A stretch of DNA of 64,000 nt from Hymenobacter aquaticus (GTDB taxonomy: Bacteria; Bacteroidota; Bacteroidia; Cytophagales; Hymenobacteraceae): the NCBI RefSeq assembly GCF_004765605.1, contig NZ_SRLC01000001.1, forward strand, positions 62,001 to 126,000, written 5' to 3'. The position numbers and the translations under genes are program-made. Shown here piece by piece: positions 52,255 through 59,745 of the stretch (position 1 is the stretch's first letter; each line of letters begins with the position of its first letter). The notes under the pieces are model-generated. The model was not told the origin of the DNA and did no database searches. It was given only the letters and a program-made list of their open reading frames with translations.

Positions 52255-52442
52255 TGGCGCGAGTTTAGGCGCAGCCGTAACTCGTGCCCAGCCATCAGGT
52301 GGAGGTTGTACCTCCACTGCCGCAACGCGGCAAGTCGGTACCGCGCCGCTTGGAGAAATCCGGGCGTTGTCGTTCGAACGGGGGAGGCACAGCCTCCCAT
52401 AACTGATTGGCACGAGTTACGGCTGCGCCTAAACTCGCGCCA
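52255..52442. repeat. 188-bp element with perfect 34-bp terminal inverted repeats
   Basis: The left arm 52255-52288 (begins TGGCGCGAGTTTAGGCGCAG) is the exact complement of 52409-52442. Inside lie hairpins GTGGAGGT/ACCTCCAC, GCCGC/GCGGC and GGGAGGC/GCCTCCC. No coding potential is evident. It fits a non-autonomous MITE-like element. Confidence 0.85.
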
Positions 52443-52455
52443 GGACAAAACCACG

Positions 52456-53619
52456 CTACTGCTTCCCCCGATAATCGGCAATGATGCCCTCGGCAATCCA
52501 GTTGGCTAGGGCCTGGCGGTTGTCGGCCACCACGAAGCGGCGCTGGTCTTTCTGGTTGCGGATGTTGCCCAGCTCCATGAATACGGCCGGGGCGTGGCTG
52601 TTGCGCACCTCGTACAGGGTGCCCCGCTCCGACACGTTGCCGGAGTAGGGGCGGTTGGGCTGGGCGCGCTTGTAGCGGCTGGTGAACACCCGGTGAATGT
52701 TCTTGGCCAGGCGCAGGCCGGTGGCGCTGTTGGGGTGGTGGTAAAAAAACACGTCGATGTTCTGGCCCACGCTGCGGCTATCCACGTGCAAGGCCAGCAG
52801 GCGCTGGTAGGCCCCCTTGTGGCGGGCGTAAAGCTTATTGACCTGGGCAATGCGCTGGCGCAGGCGCTGCACCTGGCTCAGCGGAATGCGCAGCTGCGGG
52901 TACTGCACCTCGTCGTAGTCCATGGGCAGCACGTTCTCGTCCCGGATGCCGTCGTTGGGGTCCTGCACCATCACGTAGACCAGGGCCCCGTAGGAGAGCA
53001 GCACCCGGGCCAGGCGCACGGTCACGTCGTAGGCGTACTCGTCTTCGGCCAACTGAAAGGAGCCGTACTGGCCGATGGCGCCGGGGTCGGGGCCGCCGTG
53101 GCCGGAGGACAGGTAGAATACCGCGCCCCGCAGCGGCCCGCGGCCGGCCCGGGCCAGGTTGTAGCGGGGCCCAAACAGGGCGGCGTTGCTAATCGGCGTT
53201 TTGCTGATGACCACCGGCGCTGCCGTGGCCACGCGGGCGGTTTTGACCCCGTTTTTACGGCTGCCGCCGACCGTCGCTTTGCGGGTGGCTACGGGCCGGG
53301 GCAGCAGGTAGGTGCGGCCGGTGATGAGGCCGTGGCGGCGGGTCAGGTTTTTCTTATTGAGCTGCTTGAAGGCGGCCCCGTAGCGGCCCGGGCTCAGGCC
53401 GTGGCGCAGCAGCAGGGTTTCGACCCCGTCGCCGTTGCGGGCCTTCACGCGCCGGTAGGCAGCCTGGGCAAACGCCTGCGCCGACAGCAGGCAAAAAAGC
53501 AGTAGGAGGGAGACGGTGCGCAAAAGCAAAACGGGATAAAAAGGCGGCCGGCGGCTGAGCAGAAGCACGTAGCCCCCGCGCCGGCCCCCGGAGCCCGACC
53601 AACGACAGAAGCCCTGCAT
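52456..53619 (-). CDS. N-acetylmuramoyl-L-alanine amidase (Amidase_3)
   Basis: 387 residues from ATG 53617-53619; a later start near the hydrophobic leader is possible. The leader ends AQAFAQ. A LysM-like region (NGDGVETLLLRHGLSPGRYG ... YLLPRP) is followed by the amidase: FYLSSGHGGPDPGAIG (His), LAEDEYAYDVTVRLA (Glu), LALHVDSRS (His) and VFMELGNIRNQKDQ (Glu) supply zinc ligands and catalytic Glu. It cleaves peptidoglycan stem peptides, in cell separation or remodelling. Confidence 0.87.
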   Translation of the reverse strand: MQGFCRWSGSGGRRGGYVLLLSRRPPFYPVLLLRTVSLLLLFCLLSAQAFAQAAYRRVKARNGDGVETLLLRHGLSPGRYGAAFKQLNKKNLTRRHGLITGRTYLLPRPVATRKATVGGSRKNGVKTARVATAAPVVISKTPISNAALFGPRYNLARAGRGPLRGAVFYLSSGHGGPDPGAIGQYGSFQLAEDEYAYDVTVRLARVLLSYGALVYVMVQDPNDGIRDENVLPMDYDEVQYPQLRIPLSQVQRLRQRIAQVNKLYARHKGAYQRLLALHVDSRSVGQNIDVFFYHHPNSATGLRLAKNIHRVFTSRYKRAQPNRPYSGNVSERGTLYEVRNSHAPAVFMELGNIRNQKDQRRFVVADNRQALANWIAEGIIADYRGKQ

Positions 53620-53761
53620 ACGTGCCACGGCCGGCTTCTGCCATACAATACTGCAAAGGAGGCAGTAAATCTTCAGAATATAGAATATAAAAAAGGCCCG
53701 CGGCCGAGCCGCGGGCCTGGGCCGGCTACGATTCCGGCGGGCCTGGCCGCCGGAGCGGGCC

Positions 53762-54571
53762 TTAGTGGCTTACCACGAAGCGGCGCGCCGGTGAGGCCGA
53801 GCCGTCGGCGGCGACCACCTGGTAGAAATACACGCCCGAGCGTAGTTCCCCGGCGTTGAGCAGCAGGTGGTCGAAGGTCGAATCGACCTGGTAGGTGGCG
53901 ACCGTGCGCCCGGCCGCGTCGGTGATGCGCAGCGTGGCCGTGCCTTTCTTCACCTCGTAGGGCAGGCGCAGGCTTTCGGTGGCGGGGTTGGGGTAGGGCT
54001 GGCGTAGGCCGTCGGCTTCGGCCTGTTGGGTTTTGAGCGTGGTCAGGGTGCCGCCCAGGGCGTAGGCTACCACTTTGGAGCGGTTGCCGCCCGTGAGGCT
54101 GGGGTAGGCCTTGCTCAGCAGCATTTTGGTGCCCGCGCTGGTGTTGAAAATGTGGTTGACGTACGCCGAGTCGGAGCGCAGCAGCAGGGTGCCGGCCTCC
54201 GAGTACACGTTCAGCATGGTCGTTTCCTGGGAGGTGGCGTTGGTGCGGTTGTAGTACACGATGTACTCCAGGGCCGCATCCTGGTTGAAGAGCTTGTCGC
54301 TGACGTAGTCGATGCCAGGGGCACCGTAGCCGGCCGGGGGCGCGGGCACGGTCAGCTGCTTGAACTGGCTGTGGTTGAGGTTGTAGAGCGTCATCAGCCG
54401 GGTGGCCGAGTTGAAGCGCACGTACTTGGCTTCGCCGGTGGAGAGCTTAATCGGAAACAAGTCCTCGCTCTGCATGGCGGGGGCGTTGAGCACGTAGGTG
54501 TTTTCCAGCGTCACCTGGGCCGAGGCCGCCGTGCTGATGAGGAGCGAAGCGGCGAGTAGTAGTTTTTGCAT
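53762..54571 (-). CDS. Secreted protein with T9SS type A sorting domain
   Basis: 269 residues, ATG 54569-54571. Signal peptide 1-18, then a body of unknown function (YVRFNSATRLMTLYNLNHSQ, LLLRSDSAYVNHIFNTSAGT) and the sorting domain QPYPNPATESLRLPYEVKKG ... SGVYFYQVVAADGSASPARR. It is sent out through the type IX system. Confidence 0.85.
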   Translation of the reverse strand: MQKLLLAASLLISTAASAQVTLENTYVLNAPAMQSEDLFPIKLSTGEAKYVRFNSATRLMTLYNLNHSQFKQLTVPAPPAGYGAPGIDYVSDKLFNQDAALEYIVYYNRTNATSQETTMLNVYSEAGTLLLRSDSAYVNHIFNTSAGTKMLLSKAYPSLTGGNRSKVVAYALGGTLTTLKTQQAEADGLRQPYPNPATESLRLPYEVKKGTATLRITDAAGRTVATYQVDSTFDHLLLNAGELRSGVYFYQVVAADGSASPARRFVVSH

Positions 54572-54801
54572 GTAGAGTAGAATAGGGAAAAGAGCCAACC
54601 GGAGCGAAACAAGTGCTGCCGCCGGCGGCCTGCGCACAAGCCCCGGCGGGTGCCCCGGGCCACAAATTTATTGGCCGGGAGTTATTCAGTAACAGTATTC
54701 CGCTGGAAATTTACGCCTCGCGCCCGGGCCAGGCGCGGGGCGGCAGCCGGCCGCCACCCGAGGAAAAGCTCGTAGCTTACCGGCAAAAACCAACTGTACG
54801 C

Positions 54802-55275
54802 ATGGGCTTTTGGAGTTTTCTGTTTGGCAAGCCCCTTCGCCTCGAAGACCAGGTGTTTGGTCGTTTACGCTATTTTGATACACCAGAATCTGGTGGTGGC
54901 TACTGGGAGGGAGAAACCCGGTTTACGGCGGCCCGCTACGAAGTCGGGTTGGCTATTGATGGCCCTAAAACAGGCCCAACGGCTGCTCAGCGGAGCTTTT
55001 ATCAGGAAATAGAAGCCCGGTATGAACAGATGGTACCGGCTATAGCGCAACTAATAACGGCCACGTTTACAAAGTCGGAACCTGATTTTGTGATTCGTGA
55101 TTTTAAGCAGGAATTTCAGCCGGACTTTCTCAGTTTGCCCGTTATCGAAAAACCAGATACTGCGGAACCGGCTTGGGAAATAGCCTTTGAAACAACGCAT
55201 GCTAAAATCCGAATGGCCTCGGTGTATGTTGAGATGAGAGGCTTTCAGCCCTATTATGTGTACCTGATGGCCTAA
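54802..55275 (+). CDS. Hypothetical protein
   Basis: 157 residues, ATG 54802 (MGFWSFLFGKPLRLEDQVFG); an upstream frame extension lacks features of coding sequence. FGRLRYFDTPESGGGYWEGE and GPTAAQRSFYQEIEARYEQM resemble small Bacteroidota proteins of polymorphic-toxin immunity type, but this is a guess. Lower GC than its neighbours. Confidence 0.55.
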   Translation: MGFWSFLFGKPLRLEDQVFGRLRYFDTPESGGGYWEGETRFTAARYEVGLAIDGPKTGPTAAQRSFYQEIEARYEQMVPAIAQLITATFTKSEPDFVIRDFKQEFQPDFLSLPVIEKPDTAEPAWEIAFETTHAKIRMASVYVEMRGFQPYYVYLMA

Positions 55276-55293
55276 CCGCTATTCTCTGCCTTT

Positions 55294-55716
55294 ATGCCTT
55301 CTACCCCGTCCATTCCCAAGAAACTCCTGGCCCGCCAGCACGAAATCACCGCCGATTTCCTGCGCCTGATTGACCAGCACCTGGCCGATATCGTCAGCGG
55401 CAAAGCCACGGAAATGTTTGAAATCCGGGACCTGGCCGGCCAGCTCTGCATTCATCCCACCCACCTGAGCAACACCATCAAGCTCACGACCGGCCACGCG
55501 CCCTGCTACTTTTTCGAGGCCCGCCTGATGGACCTGGCCCGGGCGCAGCTGCTGGACGCGACCCGCTCCGTGGCCGACATTGCCCAGGGCCTGACCTACG
55601 ACCCCTCGAACTTCACCAAGTTTTTCAAGCGCTTCCAGGGCTGCACGCCCAAGCAGTACCGCGAGCAGCAGTGGGAAGCCCAGCGCCTGGAAGCCTCGGG
55701 CGGCTATGCGCTCTAA
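55294..55716 (+). CDS. AraC-type HTH regulator
   Basis: 140 residues. Mostly the DNA-binding domain: EIRDLAGQLCIHPTHLSNTIK (first HTH) and SVADIAQGLTYDPSNFTKFFKRFQGCTPKQYRE (second HTH and family signature). A short N-terminal helical part has no sensor fold. It starts 18 bp after the previous gene. Terminator at 55741. Confidence 0.82.
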   Translation: MPSTPSIPKKLLARQHEITADFLRLIDQHLADIVSGKATEMFEIRDLAGQLCIHPTHLSNTIKLTTGHAPCYFFEARLMDLARAQLLDATRSVADIAQGLTYDPSNFTKFFKRFQGCTPKQYREQQWEAQRLEASGGYAL

Positions 55717-55740
55717 CTAACGCGTCCTGCCCGCAACGCC

Positions 55741-55779
55741 AGTGGCCCGCCCCATCAACTCTGGATGGAGCGGGCCACT
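55741..55779 (+). terminator. Hairpin after the AraC-type gene
   Basis: AGTGGCCCGC (55741-55750) pairs perfectly with GCGGGCCACT (55770-55779). Confidence 0.65.
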
Positions 55780-55805
55780 GGTAGGTTTAGCTTTGGCCGG
55801 GGGCG

Positions 55806-55990
55806 TTAGGCTTGGCGGGTTTTCTGGTAGGCTTCGAAGCTGTTGCGCACGGCCGCCAGCAGCGCGGCATACTTGCGCCGGGCCAGCTGGCTCGACTCCA
55901 ACTGGTGCAGATGATTGTCGATCAGGTGGCAAAACTCATCCCGCGAGAATCGGGGATTGGACGCTGGCTTTTGCACGAGAATAGAGCTGA
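55806..55990 (-). pseudogene. Truncated copy of the helical protein at 50675-51370
   Basis: ASNPRFSRDEFCHLIDNHLH and RRKYAALLAAVRNSFEAYQ align with the N-terminus of the 231-residue protein (ASKKMARDDFRDLMDGHLSR, GRYAAMIASLEPHQAAYH); the frame then stops. About three quarters of the length is gone. The region to 56126 holds nothing else that I recognise. Confidence 0.55.
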
Positions 55991-56126
55991 AGAAACGGAC
56001 AGTAGAAGAACACTGGCTACGGGTAACAGTAGCAGCTATACTACGCAAGATTGCAAGAAGAAGTGATGGAGACTATAGCTCGCCCAAAAAAACCGCTGAG
56101 CCCCTACGCATAGGCGTTAAACTACA

Positions 56127-56154
56127 ACGGCTCCCGGGTGAAGCCGGGAGCCGT
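56127..56154 (-). terminator. Terminator after the small membrane protein gene
   Basis: ACGGCTCCCGG (56127-56137) pairs with CCGGGAGCCGT (56144-56154). Confidence 0.7.
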
Positions 56155-56190
56155 CGGTAGGCAACAGATGACCAGAGCCGGAGCCTGCCG

Positions 56191-56655
56191 CTAGAAGCGG
56201 AACAGGGGCCGGGCCGGGTTCCAGATGCCCCACGGAATCATGAGCAGCACCAGCAGCAGGGCAATGGTAAACCACACGAAGGCGCGCTTGTGCTTGAGTA
56301 CCGGGTCGGTAGCTTTCTTGGACAGGGTGCGGCCCACCTGGGCGGCAATGACGGCCAGCACCATCGTGGCAATGTGCTCGACGCCCCAGAAACGCCCAAT
56401 CGGGTCTTTCATGACGGCGGCGCCGGCCGTTTCAAACGCCTTCACACCGAAGGGGCTCAGGCCGAAGTACAGAATCAGGCCCAGCAGCAGCTGCAGGTGC
56501 ATCGAGCCCACGAAGGCGGCGCCCATGCCGTTGTCGGCCCCGAGGTAGGGCTTGCGGCCCTGCCAGCCGCCCAGCGCGCGGAAAATGGCAATCAAACCAA
56601 AAATCAGAACCAGCCAGCGGCTCCAGGAGTGCAGAATGAGTACGGCGTTGTACAT
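56191..56655 (-). CDS. Four-helix membrane protein
   Basis: 154 residues, ATG 56653-56655. Four hydrophobic helices with a conserved start (YNAVLILHSWSRWLVLIFGL), MHLQLLLGLILYFGLSPFG and WGVEHIATMVLAVIAAQVGR. His residues near membrane faces recall cytochrome b561-like proteins, but no heme motif can be assigned. Common in Bacteroidota; function unknown. Confidence 0.7.
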   Translation of the reverse strand: MYNAVLILHSWSRWLVLIFGLIAIFRALGGWQGRKPYLGADNGMGAAFVGSMHLQLLLGLILYFGLSPFGVKAFETAGAAVMKDPIGRFWGVEHIATMVLAVIAAQVGRTLSKKATDPVLKHKRAFVWFTIALLLVLLMIPWGIWNPARPLFRF

Positions 56656-56741
56656 AAGCAGAAGGGAAGGGTGAAGCGGTAAAGGTCGGGGCTGGAAACC
56701 AGATTGCCGCGCCGGCCGCGCAAAAAGTGGAGCCGGCGGCT

Positions 56742-57365
56742 TTACAGGGCGCGCGGCGTGAGCAGCGTGGCCGGCAGGGGACAGGCCTCGGCATCCGGCG
56801 CGGGTGCTGGCGCGGGCACCGGCCGGGGCCGCCCGTCGAAGCAAAACAGCTCCTCGCTCAGAAACAGGTCGCCTTCCTGCCGCAGAATGGCCAGGTTGTC
56901 GAGCATGAGCTTCATGTTGAAGGTTTGGCGGTTCAGGTACTGCAGCACCGGGCCCAGCAGCTCGGGCGTGGTGTCGTGCAGGGCCAGGGAAATGTGGGGC
57001 AGCCAGCAGTCGGGCCCGCTGAACTTATCGGTGCGCAAACACAGCGGCGCGGTGGCCCGGATGATGCGCTGGTGCAGCTGGTTCAGCGCGTCGGTGCGCA
57101 GCACCGGGATGTAGATAACCGGGTTGGGCCCCGGAAACACGCCCAGGCCGGTGGTATGCACCTCAAACGGGGCGGTGGTGGCCGCAATGTCGCGGAGCAC
57201 CGTTTTCAGCGCCGAGAGCTTGCGCACCCCGGCCAGCTGGTAAGTGATGTGCGGATCGGGGGTTGCCTGCACGTCGTCGAGGCCGAATTCCGTTTCCAGC
57301 CCCTTGATGATGCGGTTGATGCGGTTCGCGTAGTGCGGCGTGAGCAGAGTGGTGATGGCGAGCAT
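56742..57365 (-). CDS. 2'-5' RNA ligase/cyclic phosphodiesterase-fold protein
   Basis: 207 residues, ATG 57363-57365. The two HxT/S motifs of the 2H phosphoesterase fold are present: PDPHITYQLAG and LPHISLALHD, about 100 residues apart. The tail is Pro/Ala-rich. Such proteins hydrolyse cyclic phosphates or 2'-5' bonds; the substrate is not known. Confidence 0.82.
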   Translation of the reverse strand: MLAITTLLTPHYANRINRIIKGLETEFGLDDVQATPDPHITYQLAGVRKLSALKTVLRDIAATTAPFEVHTTGLGVFPGPNPVIYIPVLRTDALNQLHQRIIRATAPLCLRTDKFSGPDCWLPHISLALHDTTPELLGPVLQYLNRQTFNMKLMLDNLAILRQEGDLFLSEELFCFDGRPRPVPAPAPAPDAEACPLPATLLTPRAL

Positions 57366-57522
57366 ACCTGCTAAACTCCATAACCGGCCCCGAGGTTGAG
57401 CTGGACCGGTATTTCCTGGCCGCTCCCGGTGCGGACCGGCTTTGCTGAAGGGCAGATTCAGTATATTTCCCCGGCTGGCGGCGGGGCTGCCGGCGGGTTT
57501 CACGTCTCCGTTGTGCTGCGCT

Positions 57523-58272
57523 ATGGCTATCCTCGTTTTCTTTCTGGCCCACTGGTACCTGTCGCTGTTTACGCAGTCGTTTTTTCAGCACCGCTACGCC
57601 GCCCACCGCATGTTTAGCATGCACCGGTACTGGGAAAAGGTGTTTTTCGTGCTGACCTACCTCTGGCAGGGCTCCTCGTACCTGTCGCCGCGGGCCTACG
57701 CGCTGCTGCACCGCCTGCACCACGCCTACTCCGACACCGAGCGCGACCCGCACTCCCCGCACTACTCGGCCAATGCCTTCCTGATGATGTGGAAAACGCG
57801 GACCGTGTACCACGACGTGCTCTACGGCCGCTCCCGGGCTGCCGAGCGGTTTGCCCAGGGCGACTACCCCGAGTGGCGCGGCTTGGACGAGTTCGGCAAC
57901 AAGTGGTACTCGCGCGTGGCCTGGGGCGTGTTTTACATTCTGTTCTACGTGCAGTTTGCCACGGCCTGGTGGCAGTACCTGCTGCTGCCCATCCACTTCA
58001 CGATGGGTGCCGTGCACGGGGCCATCGTCAACTGGAGCGGCCATAAGTACGGCTACCAGAACTTCGACAACCACGATAAGTCGCGCAACTCCCTGTTTTT
58101 CGACTTTCTTACCGGCGGGGAGCTGTTTCAGAACAACCACCACAAGCTGCCCAGCCGCGCCAACTTCGGGGTGAAGTGGTGGGAGCTGGACCCCACGTAC
58201 CCCGTCATCTGGACCCTGGATAAGCTGCGCGTCATCCGCCTCCGCAAAGACGGCGCCCAGCTCCTGCGGTAA
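57523..58272 (+). CDS. Acyl-CoA desaturase-type membrane protein
   Basis: 249 residues, ATG 57523. The three His boxes of membrane di-iron desaturases are present: HRYAAH (23-28), HRLHH (63-67) and NNHHK near residue 205. Four hydrophobic segments fit the family topology. It probably introduces a double bond into a membrane fatty acid; regioselectivity unknown. Confidence 0.87.
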   Translation: MAILVFFLAHWYLSLFTQSFFQHRYAAHRMFSMHRYWEKVFFVLTYLWQGSSYLSPRAYALLHRLHHAYSDTERDPHSPHYSANAFLMMWKTRTVYHDVLYGRSRAAERFAQGDYPEWRGLDEFGNKWYSRVAWGVFYILFYVQFATAWWQYLLLPIHFTMGAVHGAIVNWSGHKYGYQNFDNHDKSRNSLFFDFLTGGELFQNNHHKLPSRANFGVKWWELDPTYPVIWTLDKLRVIRLRKDGAQLLR

Positions 58273-58640
58273 GTGGGCCGCCGCTGGCAAACCGGCCACC
58301 TACGCTGCCTGGGCCGTTGCTGCCTCCCGGCTGGTCGTTGGGGCATTGGTACTGCGGCCGAGGAGTATAACTATAACCAGACGAAAAGTTCGGTAAGCGG
58401 CCGGCAGCACATCGAAAGTTGTTTTTCTGCTACCGGCAAAACACCTAAATTTATGTTTGTGACACTCAGGCCGAAGCGTTAGTCATTGTGAGAGCTCAAC
58501 CATAAACTGAACTTTTGCCTTTCTCTGCTGTTGCTGCCTCTGATACATTTGCACAACGCAATTTTTCTTTACCCACGGCGGCGGATAGCTGTAGTTGCGT
58601 TCAACTCGCTGGTTGTCAGTTATTGGGTAACAGGTACACT
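58273..58640 (+). promoter_or_regulatory. Noncoding gap with two candidate -7 boxes
   Basis: In this 368-bp gap TATGTTTG (58452-58459) and TACATTTG (58544-58551) both match TAnnTTTG. The second has a TTTG (58514-58517) upstream at a 26-bp distance, longer than the usual 19. No gene was recognised here. Confidence 0.45.
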
Positions 58641-59003
58641 ATGGACGAAATTCTATTTGACGTCAATTTGCAGCAACTGCCCGATGAGTATCTCACCGGG
58701 GAGTGGTGCGTGGCAGACCGGGTGCTGAACCGGGGCAACCCGAACAGCGCGCTGGCGCAGGCCACCAAGCTGACGCTGCAGCCGGGCACTTTGCAGGTGC
58801 ACGCTCCGGCCCAGCACGACGCGGGCCAGTGGTCGGTGCAGCGCGACGCGCTGCTGAACCGGCCCTACCTGGAGCTGCAGCTGCTGCAGGAAGAAACCAA
58901 GGCCCTGATTACGCGGCTCCGGCGCTCCGCCGACGGCCTGCAGAGCCAGCTTAACTTGTATTTCCAGTCGGGCATGGAGTTGCAGCTCGCCCAGCCCTGT
59001 TGA
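58641..59003 (+). CDS. Hypothetical protein, lipocalin-like pattern
   Basis: 120 residues, ATG 58641. DEYLTGEWCVADRVLNRG, TKLTLQPGTLQVHAP and GQWSVQRDALLNRPYLELQL alternate like the strands of a lipocalin-type barrel (LxGxW near the start), ending LQSQLNLYFQSGMELQLAQ. No signal peptide. It is 13 bp before the PAS gene, so co-transcription is likely. Confidence 0.55.
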   Translation: MDEILFDVNLQQLPDEYLTGEWCVADRVLNRGNPNSALAQATKLTLQPGTLQVHAPAQHDAGQWSVQRDALLNRPYLELQLLQEETKALITRLRRSADGLQSQLNLYFQSGMELQLAQPC

Positions 59004-59016
59004 TTTTTCTTTCCCT

Positions 59017-59556
59017 ATGTTACCCTCTGAATCTTTGTCAAGCGAAGAGCAAATCCGGCAGCAGGCAGAAGCGCAATTCCGTCTTTTCGCTGATTTTATC
59101 CCGCAGCTGGTCTGGTTTACCGACCCCACGGGCTTTCATACCTACTTCAACCAGCGTTGGATTGACTTCACCGGCTACTCGCTGGAGGACAGCGTGGGGC
59201 CGGATATGTGGAACAACCTGTTGCACCCCGACGACCAGCAGCGGGCCCGCCAGGTGTGGGGCCACTCGCTGGCCACCGGCGAGTTTTACGAAATCGAGTA
59301 CCGCTTCAAGTCCAAAGCCGGCGACTACCGCTGGTTTCTGGGCCAGGCCCAGCCCCAGTACGACGAAAACGGGCAGATCCGGCAGTGGTTCGGCACCTGC
59401 ACCGACATTCACGACCAGAAGCTCACAGAGCTGGCCCTGCGCCGGCGCGAGCAGGAGCTGGAGCGCGCCTACGCCGACCTGGAAGTGAAAGTAACGTTCC
59501 GCAACCTGGAGCTGGAGCGGCAGGTGCAGGAGTTGCAAAAGCGCCTGGGCAGCTAA
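59017..59556 (+). CDS. Single-PAS protein with coiled-coil tail
   Basis: 179 residues. One PAS/PAC domain (about 20-135: FIPQLVWFTDPTGFHTYFNQ, YRWFLGQAQPQYDENGQIRQ, TDIHDQKLTELALRRREQE) and a C-terminal coiled coil with no catalytic domain. This is a third PAS protein without an output domain in this window. Terminator at 59584. Confidence 0.8.
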   Translation: MLPSESLSSEEQIRQQAEAQFRLFADFIPQLVWFTDPTGFHTYFNQRWIDFTGYSLEDSVGPDMWNNLLHPDDQQRARQVWGHSLATGEFYEIEYRFKSKAGDYRWFLGQAQPQYDENGQIRQWFGTCTDIHDQKLTELALRRREQELERAYADLEVKVTFRNLELERQVQELQKRLGS

Positions 59557-59583
59557 GCCGCCGGGCCCGGATTGATTTTTTGC

Positions 59584-59617
59584 AAAAGGCTTTCCCCGGC
59601 GGGAAAGCCTTTTTTTG
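59584..59617 (+). terminator. Terminator after the PAS gene
   Basis: AAAAGGCTTTCCC (59584-59596) with GGGAAAGCCTTTTTTT (59601 onward). Confidence 0.85.
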
Positions 59618-59745
59618 TCTGGCAAGGGCGGGGTAGGCCTGACGGCGGAAGCAGCGGGCCAAAACAAAACGGGATTCGGCCGGTGGTATGGCCGTAAGCG
59701 TAGCGTTCTGCGTTTAGGTCAATTCCCTCTGTCTTTGACTTTCCC

